Shown: piece after piece, positions 1 to 5,216 of the stretch
How the letters are laid out: each line of letters begins with the position of its first letter
Numbering within the stretch: the first letter of the stretch is position 1
Assembly (NCBI GenBank): GCA_021845645.1
Contig: JAJZVM010000154.1
Coordinates: 1 to 10,060, forward strand
Source of the DNA: Bacillota bacterium
Lineage (GTDB): Bacteria > Bacillota_E > JAJZYS01 > JAJYTV01
Length of the DNA stretch: 10,060 bases
Reading direction: 5' to 3'
Notes under the pieces: generated by a model
The model's input: only the letters and a program-made list of their open reading frames with translations
The model's database searches: none
What the model was told of the DNA's origin: nothing
Program-made: the position numbers and the translations under genes

Positions 1-61
1 CGAGGTCCTGGCGTACGTCTACCGCCAGCAGGGCAAGGTGCCCGGGGGTGGCGGCGCGTGA
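1..61 (+). CDS. flhB: FlhB, C-terminal end (partial; start lies before the window)
   Basis: Only the last 19 codons and the TGA stop (59-61) are present, read from base 2. The residues EVLAYVYRQQGK, followed by a Gly-rich tail, match the usual FlhB end, in which an 'EVLAYVY' stretch closes the cytoplasmic domain. FlhB is the autocleaving substrate-specificity switch of the flagellar type III export apparatus in the inner membrane. The NPTH cleavage site and the membrane segments would lie upstream and cannot be seen. The stop codon shares its last base with the flhA ATG (TGATG), which indicates translational coupling. The identification rests on a short stretch plus the standard flhB-flhA order. 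Confidence 0.85.
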   Translation, partial: EVLAYVYRQQGKVPGGGGA

Positions 62-2136
62 TGCGCCTCGGCCAGAGCGGCACCATCCTCTTCGTGATGG
101 TCATCATCATCATGCTGATCATCCCCCTGCCGACCTGGATCCTGGACGGCCTCATCCTGGTGAACCTCTCGTTCGCCCTGCTCATCCTGCTCGTCACGCT
201 GAACGTCAGGGATCCTCTGCAGTTCTCGGCCTTCCCTGCCCTGCTCCTGATGACGACCCTCTTCCGGCTCGCACTCAACGTTTCCGCGACACGCCTCATC
301 CTGCTGCAGGCTAACGCCGGCACCGTCATCTCCACCTTCGGCAACTTCGTCGTGGGCGGGAACGCGGTGGTGGGCTTCATCGTCTTCCTGATCCTGATCA
401 TCGTGCAGTTCATCGTGATCACCCGCGGCGCCGAGCGCGTCTCGGAAGTGGCGGCACGCTTCACGCTCGATGCGATGCCGGGCAAGCAGATGTCGATCGA
501 CGCCGATCTCAACGCCGGGCTGATCAGCGACCAGGAGGCCAGGCGCCGCCGCCGGCTCATCGCGCAGGAGGCCGACTTCTACGGGGCCATGGACGGTGCC
601 AGCAAGTTCGTGCGCGGCGACGCCATCGCCTCGATCATCATCGTGGTGATCAACATCGTGGGCGGCTTCGTCATGGGCATGGTCTTCCTGCATCTCGCCT
701 TCACGCAGTCCCTCTCGACCTACACCATCCTCTCCGTCGGCGACGGTCTCGTCAGCCAGCTGCCGGCCCTCCTGATCTCCACGGCCACCGGTCTCCTCGT
801 GACGCGCGCGGCGTCGGAGGTGAGTTTCGGCGGCGACCTCGCGCGGCAGCTGCTGCAGGCGCCGCGGACGCTCTACGTGCTGGCGGCGGTGATCGCGTTC
901 CTCGGCATCTTCACGCCGATCTCGAAGGTGGTCGCCCTGCTGCTCGCCGCCGCCTTCGCCCTGCTCGGCTACCGAGCCCAACTGGGCAGCAGCGAGCTGG
1001 CCGCCGCATCGGCGGGAGTGGGTGCGGGCGTCGCCGCGAGTCGTGCCGAGGAGCTGCCGGGGACCTCACCGCAGCCTGCTCAGGCCCAGGCGGGGCCGCC
1101 TGCACCGATCGACGCTCTTGCCGTCGAGTTCGGCTTCGGGCTGCTCTCCCTCGTGGACAAGGCCCAGGGGGGGGACTTCTTCGAGCGGGTGCAGAAGGTG
1201 CGCGAACAGATGGCGGAGGAGTTCGGCATCCTGCTCCCGCCTGTGCGCGTCAAGGACAACCTTTCGCTGCCTCCCTCGACCTACCGCGTCCTGCTGCGCG
1301 GGGCGGAGGTGGCACGCGGGGAGTTGATGCCAGGGCGCCTGCTGGCCATGGGCAGCGAGGGGGGCTCCCTGCCTGGCATCGCGGTCAAGGATCCCGTCTT
1401 CGCCCTGCCCGCCATCTGGATCGCGCGCCAGCAGCAGGACCAGGCCGTGCTGCAGGGCTACACGGTGATCGATACCGCCACCGTTCTGACGACGCACTTC
1501 GCCGAGGCGGTGCGCAAGCACGCGGCGGAACTCCTCACGCGCGAGGACTGCAAGCGCCTGCTCGACCGCCTGCGACAGGTGGATCCCGCGGCTGTGGAAG
1601 AGCTGACGCCGGGTCTCCTATCCCTCAGCGTGGTGCATCGCGTGCTGCAGGGCCTCCTGCGCGAGGGCATCCCGATCCGCGACCTCGTCACCATCGTCGA
1701 GACGATGGGCGACCGGGCCGGCGAGACCAAGGAGCCGGAACAGCTGACGGAGCACGTGCGCCAGGCTTTGGGCCGGCAGATCAGCCAGCGCGTCGCGCCG
1801 CCGGGCGAGGTGCTCTTCGCGATCACCCTCGACCCGAGGCTCGAAGCCGAGCTCCGTACAAGGGTACAGGCACAGGAAGGTAGAACTTTCCTCGCACTGG
1901 ACCAGGAGACGGCGCTCAAGCTGACGCAAGCCGCCGAGCGTCTGGCGAGGGAACCGTCCCGCGCGGACAAGCCCTTGGCCATCGTGGTTGCACCTGCGCT
2001 GCGGAGTCATCTGAGACGCCTTTTACGTCCCGTGCTGGAGGATGTGCCTGTGCTGAGCTATCCGGAACTAGATCCGGGCCTGAGACTGCAGAGCGGGGGG
2101 GTGATCCGCCTTGACGACGAACGTGGAGCGGTTTAG
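61..2136 (+). CDS. flhA: FlhA, flagellar export gate protein
   Basis: FlhA is the large export-gate component that forms a nonameric ring; its membrane part couples ion flow to export and its cytoplasmic part docks chaperone-substrate complexes. The product is 691 aa, normal for the family. Residues 1 to about 310 hold the hydrophobic segments. Between them lies the highly conserved FHIPEP cytoplasmic loop, starting near residue 133 (RFTLDAMPGKQMSIDADLNAG), followed by GAMDGASKFVRGDA, which includes the conserved loop aspartate. After a Pro/Ala linker, residues from about 350 form the cytoplasmic domain, including VVHRVLQGLLREGIPIRDL. ATG 61 overlaps the flhB stop; GTG 58, one codon earlier, is an equally possible start, and both are served by GGGGGTGG at 44-51. 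A run of eight G lies in the linker (1167-1174). The 3' end overlaps flhF by 26 bases. Confidence 0.97.
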   Translation: MRLGQSGTILFVMVIIIMLIIPLPTWILDGLILVNLSFALLILLVTLNVRDPLQFSAFPALLLMTTLFRLALNVSATRLILLQANAGTVISTFGNFVVGGNAVVGFIVFLILIIVQFIVITRGAERVSEVAARFTLDAMPGKQMSIDADLNAGLISDQEARRRRRLIAQEADFYGAMDGASKFVRGDAIASIIIVVINIVGGFVMGMVFLHLAFTQSLSTYTILSVGDGLVSQLPALLISTATGLLVTRAASEVSFGGDLARQLLQAPRTLYVLAAVIAFLGIFTPISKVVALLLAAAFALLGYRAQLGSSELAAASAGVGAGVAASRAEELPGTSPQPAQAQAGPPAPIDALAVEFGFGLLSLVDKAQGGDFFERVQKVREQMAEEFGILLPPVRVKDNLSLPPSTYRVLLRGAEVARGELMPGRLLAMGSEGGSLPGIAVKDPVFALPAIWIARQQQDQAVLQGYTVIDTATVLTTHFAEAVRKHAAELLTREDCKRLLDRLRQVDPAAVEELTPGLLSLSVVHRVLQGLLREGIPIRDLVTIVETMGDRAGETKEPEQLTEHVRQALGRQISQRVAPPGEVLFAITLDPRLEAELRTRVQAQEGRTFLALDQETALKLTQAAERLAREPSRADKPLAIVVAPALRSHLRRLLRPVLEDVPVLSYPELDPGLRLQSGGVIRLDDERGAV
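1167..1174 (+). repeat. Homopolymer run of eight G inside flhA
   Basis: An uninterrupted G8 tract encodes Gly-Gly near residue 370 of FlhA, at the start of the cytoplasmic domain. A one-base slip would cut the protein down to its membrane part plus linker. Long G or C tracts cause phase variation in some bacteria, but G8 in a G+C-rich genome may simply reflect composition. There is no direct evidence of variability. Confidence 0.6.
2095..2101 (+). promoter_or_regulatory. G-rich ribosome binding site for flhF, inside flhA
   Basis: A run of seven G lies nine bases before TTG 2111 and is the only Shine-Dalgarno-like sequence near the flhF start. It supports TTG 2111 over the in-frame GTG 2123, which has no such sequence at proper spacing and would remove part of the first beta strand of FlhF. 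Because it lies inside the flhA reading frame, a slip here would also change the last residues of FlhA. Confidence 0.5.
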
Positions 2137-3088
2137 GGCGCAGGACATGACTGCGGCCCTGTTGCAGGTGCGACAGGTCCTGGGACCGGACGCCCTGATC
2201 ATTGGCACCCGCAGCTACCAGCCGAAGGGCCTGCGCAAGATCTGGGAGCATCCCTACGTCGAGGTGTTCGCCGGGCGTGGCGCCCCAACGGCGGAAGCGC
2301 CCCCGACCTCCCCGCCAGTCTCCGCGCCGACGGTCTCGGGCGTGCAGGCCGCGGGCATCGTGCCCGGTTCCATGCCACTAGGGTCGGCGGCTGCCTTCCC
2401 GCCGGCCGCAGCAGAGCCAAGCGCACCTGGCGATGCGGCCGTCGACGAGTACGAGAGGTGGCTGCAGCCACGCCTCAGCCGCTTCGAACCGCGCTCCCTG
2501 GCGCTCGTCGGCCCGACCGGCGGCGGCAAGACAACGACGCTCGCCAAGCTCGCCGCCCGCTATGCCCTCGACCGCGGCGAGCGGGTGGGCCTCGTCACTA
2601 CCGACACCTACCGCATCGGCGCGGTCCACCACCTGCAGACCTATGCCGAGATCATGGGGCTGCCGTGGAAAGTGGCGCAGGATCCGCCCTCGATGCGTGA
2701 GGCCGTGGCGTCGCTTGCCTATTGCGATCGCATCCTGATCGACACCTCCGGCCGCAACTTCCGCCGGGACGAGGCGCGTCGCGAGCTTCTGGCTCTCCTC
2801 GCCGCCGCGAATCCGGAGTCGGTGGAGCTTGTGCTGTCGCTCACGACCGGACGCGAGGAGATGGAGGAGCTCGGGCGCTACTTCAAGGACGGGCCGCTGA
2901 CGCGCATCCTGCTGACCAAGCTCGACGAGGCCAGTTCGATCAAGAAGCTGGTGACCGCCATGCAGGTCTTCGATCTGCCGCTCTTCGCCGTCACGAACGG
3001 CCAGATGGTGCCGGACGACATCTGGTTTCCCGGTGCGCGCCAGCTGGCCCAGGCGATCGCCCGCGAAGCGGTGACCGTCGATGCATGA
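2111..3088 (+). CDS. flhF: FlhF, SRP-family GTPase for flagellar placement
   Basis: FlhF is the third SRP-type GTPase, after Ffh and FtsY, and sets the site and number of flagella at the membrane. The product is 325 aa. Residues 1-55 form the FlhF-type B domain (VERFRAQDM, VRQVLGPDALIIGTRSY). Residues 56-110 are a Pro/Ala-rich linker. The G domain starts near residue 130 with the P-loop GPTGGGKT at 134-141. It continues with the SRP-GTPase motifs TTDTYRIGAVHHLQTYAE, DTSGRNFRRDE and TKLDE (T269-D272), and ends in a typical TNGQMVPDDI. The odd point is the N domain: only about 20 residues separate the linker from the P-loop, against roughly 80 in Bacillus FlhF, so most of the helical N bundle appears to be missing. 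The TTG start overlaps flhA, and the end overlaps the next gene by eight bases. Confidence 0.95.
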   Translation: MTTNVERFRAQDMTAALLQVRQVLGPDALIIGTRSYQPKGLRKIWEHPYVEVFAGRGAPTAEAPPTSPPVSAPTVSGVQAAGIVPGSMPLGSAAAFPPAAAEPSAPGDAAVDEYERWLQPRLSRFEPRSLALVGPTGGGKTTTLAKLAARYALDRGERVGLVTTDTYRIGAVHHLQTYAEIMGLPWKVAQDPPSMREAVASLAYCDRILIDTSGRNFRRDEARRELLALLAAANPESVELVLSLTTGREEMEELGRYFKDGPLTRILLTKLDEASSIKKLVTAMQVFDLPLFAVTNGQMVPDDIWFPGARQLAQAIAREAVTVDA

Positions 3089-3611
3089 TCAGGCCACGGC
3101 GCTCAGGGAACGGCTGAGGCCGCCGAGGCCGGTGGCTGAGGTCTGGGCGGTGGCCACGCTCGGCGGCGAGCGTGCGGCTCTGCAGTTTTCGAAGGAGATT
3201 CTCGAGATCCTGAGGCCCGCGCCGCTTTCGGTGCGCCTGTGGGGCGGCGAAACGGACGGCGCGAGTGTCGTGTTGCTGCCGTCGGGGGAGGGTCGCCAGA
3301 CCATTCGCCGGCCGTACCTGCGCGGCGCGCACACGTGGCTTCTGCTCTGCCCGGCGAACGAGGTGGGCTACGCGGAGTGCCGCGCCCTCTTGGACGAGAT
3401 GACGGACCGCTCGCTGAGGCGCGTCTACCTGGCACTCTCGGGCGTCGCGTCCGTCCAGGCGGGCGAGGCGGCTGTCGAGCGCTTCTCCGGCCTGCTCGGA
3501 CCGTCGATCCCATATCAGCCGCAGTCGTTCGGTTTCTACGGACCGAACGAGCACGGTTCCCTCACGCTGGCACCCACGGCCCTCAGGCGCTTCTTCTCCC
3601 CGGGACGGTGA
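3081..3611 (+). CDS. FlhG-like protein without ATPase motifs (FlhF partner)
   Basis: This 176-aa protein occupies the flhG (ylxH/fleN) position between flhF and the sigma factor. Residues 3-9 read DQATALR, matching the DQAxxLR motif with which FlhG N-termini activate FlhF GTPase. The next strand, VWAVAT (21-26), then LGGERAA (27-33), aligns with the start of a MinD-type fold, but the KGGxGKS P-loop is gone: both lysines and the GKS are absent. SVVLLPSGEG (62-71) may be a remnant of the switch II DTGAG region, with Asp replaced by Pro. Residues 85-155 (TWLLLCPANEVGYAECRALLD, RRVYLALSGVASVQAGEAAVERF, FGFYGPNE) follow the pattern of the FlhG C-terminal half. The end, TALRRFF, could be a short membrane-binding helix. 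FlhG is normally about 270-300 aa. I infer a reduced FlhG that cannot bind ATP in the usual way; an unrelated replacement is possible but fits the N-terminus less well. Confidence 0.7.
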   Translation: MHDQATALRERLRPPRPVAEVWAVATLGGERAALQFSKEILEILRPAPLSVRLWGGETDGASVVLLPSGEGRQTIRRPYLRGAHTWLLLCPANEVGYAECRALLDEMTDRSLRRVYLALSGVASVQAGEAAVERFSGLLGPSIPYQPQSFGFYGPNEHGSLTLAPTALRRFFSPGR

Positions 3612-3615
3612 CGCG

Positions 3616-4356
3616 ATGCGCGAGAGACAGGACGCCTATGCGCGATGGAAGAGCCCGGGGCAGGACCTGCGCGAGGAGTATTTGCCGCTCGTCTACGAGC
3701 AGGCGCAGCGCATCCTCTTCCGCCTGCCGCCGGGTCTGCTCGAGCGCGACGAGGTGGTCTCGTTCGGCGTCATAGGCATGCTCGAGGCCCTGGAGCGCTA
3801 CGACGCGGGCCGCGGCGTACCGATCGAAGCGTATCTCAGGACGCAGATCCGCCGCCGGATCCTCGACGGGCTCAGGAGCCAGGATCGTCTGCCCAGGCGG
3901 CTGCGCGAGCGGGAGAGGCGGGTACGGGAGGCCTACGCCCAGCTCGAGCAGCAGGAGGGGCGCTCCGTATCGGACGACGAGGTGGCGGCATCGCTCGGCG
4001 TGACGGGCAGCGAGTTCCAGGACTGGCTCCTCGACCTCAGCTTCACGACCCTCTGGTCGCTCGAGTTGCTGGGCGAGGAAGGCGTCGAGCCCCTGGACGA
4101 CGATCCGTCGCCCGAGGCGGCCGTCGAGGCGGGGGAACTGCACGCCCAGCTGAGGGCGGCGATCGAGCGGCTGCCCCGGCGCGAGCAGGAGGTGCTCGCG
4201 GCGCATTACGACATGGGCTACAGCATGCAGGAGATCGCAGCGGCCTTCGAGCTCTCGGACCGCTACGTGGCACAGTTGCACGCGCGCGCCGTCCTGCGCC
4301 TTAGGGGCTCGTTGAGCAGGTATCGCGCACAGATGAAGGGGAGGGATGTCCGGTGA
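3616..4356 (+). CDS. fliA: Flagellar sigma factor of the sigma-28 family (FliA/SigD)
   Basis: This sigma factor directs RNA polymerase to late flagellar and chemotaxis promoters. The 246-aa length is typical. Region 2 is clear from about residue 48: DEVVSFGVIGMLEALERYDAG, then RGVPIEAYLRTQIRRRILDGL and RLPRRLRER. Region 3 follows (GRSVSDDEVAASLGVTGSEF, about 116-135). Region 4 is at about 180-235, with LPRREQEVLAAHY, the helix-turn-helix MQEIAAAFELSDRYVAQLH, and RAVLRLRGSL. The ATG start lies four bases after the previous stop, behind a weak GGTGA-like site, which suggests coupled translation. In Bacillus, sigD also lies downstream of flhF-flhG, but with che genes between; none are present here. 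Its expected inhibitor FlgM is encoded at 6943 in the same window. The Firmicutes symbol would be sigD. Confidence 0.95.
   Translation: MRERQDAYARWKSPGQDLREEYLPLVYEQAQRILFRLPPGLLERDEVVSFGVIGMLEALERYDAGRGVPIEAYLRTQIRRRILDGLRSQDRLPRRLRERERRVREAYAQLEQQEGRSVSDDEVAASLGVTGSEFQDWLLDLSFTTLWSLELLGEEGVEPLDDDPSPEAAVEAGELHAQLRAAIERLPRREQEVLAAHYDMGYSMQEIAAAFELSDRYVAQLHARAVLRLRGSLSRYRAQMKGRDVR
4336..4344 (+). promoter_or_regulatory. Strong ribosome binding site for the gene at 4353
   Basis: AAGGGGAGG lies eight bases before GTG 4353. It is among the strongest Shine-Dalgarno matches in the window and supports this GTG as the real start, even though the gene overlaps the sigma factor stop by four bases (GTGA). 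Confidence 0.65.
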
Positions 4357-4799
4357 TCCCGAAGAGCGGCAGTGCGGCTGGAGGCGAGATCGAGACGCTC
4401 CTGCAGCAGTTCAGCCAAACTCTCGAGGAGGCGAACCGGGAGCTCCTCGACACGATCCGCGACGAACTGCGTGATCTGCATGCGCGGGTCGGGGCTCTCG
4501 AGGGCGAATTGCGGATTGCGCGGATGGAGGTCGACACCCTGCGGCAGGAGTTGCGCGGCGCGAAGTCCTCGCCGCGGGACGATCCGCCGGCCCAGGCGCA
4601 GGAGCCGGAGCGCAACGCGGAAGCCGAACGCATCGCGCAGGAGATCCGCCAGCGCCACAGGGAGATCTGGCAGCTGCAGAACGCCGGCGAGAGCGCGGCG
4701 GAGGTGGCCAAGAGGACAAACCGTCCGCAAGGCGAAGTAGAACTGATCATGCGACTCATGCGTCAGCGCGGCACATCGGCCCCTGGCGCCGGGAGGTAG
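4353..4799 (+). CDS. DUF6115/SwrB-like coiled-coil protein
   Basis: This 148-aa soluble protein lies directly after the sigma factor, the place held by swrB (ylxL) in the Bacillus fla/che operon. Residues 10-75 are strongly heptad-like and charged (LLQQFSQTLEEANRELLDTI, LRIARMEVDTLRQELRG), so a long coiled coil is expected. A Pro/Ala/Gln linker follows at about 76-90. Residues 95-140 form a small helical domain, HREIWQLQNAGESAAEVAKR then PQGEVELIMRLM. This matches the pattern of DUF6115/DUF2802 proteins, in which a 'GxSxxEIAKxLxxxxGEVELIL' segment resembles a helix-turn-helix. SwrB has an N-terminal membrane segment and promotes flagellar basal body assembly; no membrane segment is visible here, so the homology is to the C-terminal domain and the position. 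Exact function is unknown. Confidence 0.7.
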   Translation: MIPKSGSAAGGEIETLLQQFSQTLEEANRELLDTIRDELRDLHARVGALEGELRIARMEVDTLRQELRGAKSSPRDDPPAQAQEPERNAEAERIAQEIRQRHREIWQLQNAGESAAEVAKRTNRPQGEVELIMRLMRQRGTSAPGAGR

Positions 4800-4805
4800 G
4801 GCATA

Positions 4806-5216
4806 GTGGGTCCGATGGTGTCGATGGACGTCTCGACCTCCGGCCTCACAGCGTACCGCGAGATGATGGACGTGGTGGCGAGCAATATCGCGAACATGTA
4901 CTCCACGACGACGCCCGCCGGCACTCCGTATCAGGAGGAGGCCGTCGTGCTCCAGGCCGGTCCCACCTTTGCCGCGACCCTTGGCCAGGTGCTCCAGCCG
5001 CAGGGCGTGGAGGTGTCCGCCATCGTGCAGCTGACGCAGGCGGGGCCCGGAGCCGGGGCGACCGCGGCCACGGCCGGGCAGGCGACCAATGTCGACCTCG
5101 TCGCGCAGATGACGCAGCTGATCATGGCGAGCCGCGCCTACGACGCCAACGCAGCCGCGTTCGCGCTGGAGAAGTCTGTCGAACAGAGGGCCTTGCAGCT
5201 TGGCCAGAACGCCTGA
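4806..5216 (+). CDS. flgC: FlgC-like proximal rod protein
   Basis: FlgC is a proximal rod subunit, exported through the flagellar pathway. The 136-aa product has both conserved rod-protein ends: MDVSTSGLTAYREMMDVVASNIAN (7-30) with the SNIAN motif at 26-30, and TNVDLVAQMTQLIMASRAYDANAAAF from residue 94. 'PYQEE' near 41-45 matches the PYRRK region that separates FlgC from FlgB. The middle is divergent: the usual YDPxHPxAxxxGYV stretch before 'PNVN' is replaced by an Ala/Gly/Thr-rich segment (residues 79-93). GTG 4806 is preferred because GGGAGG (4791-4796) lies nine bases before it; ATG 4815 and ATG 4824 are in-frame alternatives. No flgB precedes it and no fliE follows. The 3' end overlaps fliF by 17 bases. 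Confidence 0.85.
   Translation: MGPMVSMDVSTSGLTAYREMMDVVASNIANMYSTTTPAGTPYQEEAVVLQAGPTFAATLGQVLQPQGVEVSAIVQLTQAGPGAGATAATAGQATNVDLVAQMTQLIMASRAYDANAAAFALEKSVEQRALQLGQNA

Noticed and set aside
19..981. A long open frame on the minus strand opposite flhA (about 320 codons)
   Set aside because: It is rich in Glu, Asp, Arg and His in low-complexity order, typical of antisense frames in G+C-rich genes. FlhA on the plus strand is unambiguous.
3103..3775. Frameshift hypothesis: a complete flhG with its P-loop hidden in another frame
   Set aside because: I read the other plus-strand frames over the region where KGGxGKS should be and found no P-loop. The frame at 3239-3775 shows no MinD-like motif, and the 3081 frame is continuous and has sensible composition.
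4806..5216. Identification as FlgB instead of FlgC
   Set aside because: The 'SGLTAYREMMDVVASNIAN...PYQEE' start and 'NVDLVAQMTQLIMASRAYDAN' end follow FlgC, not FlgB.
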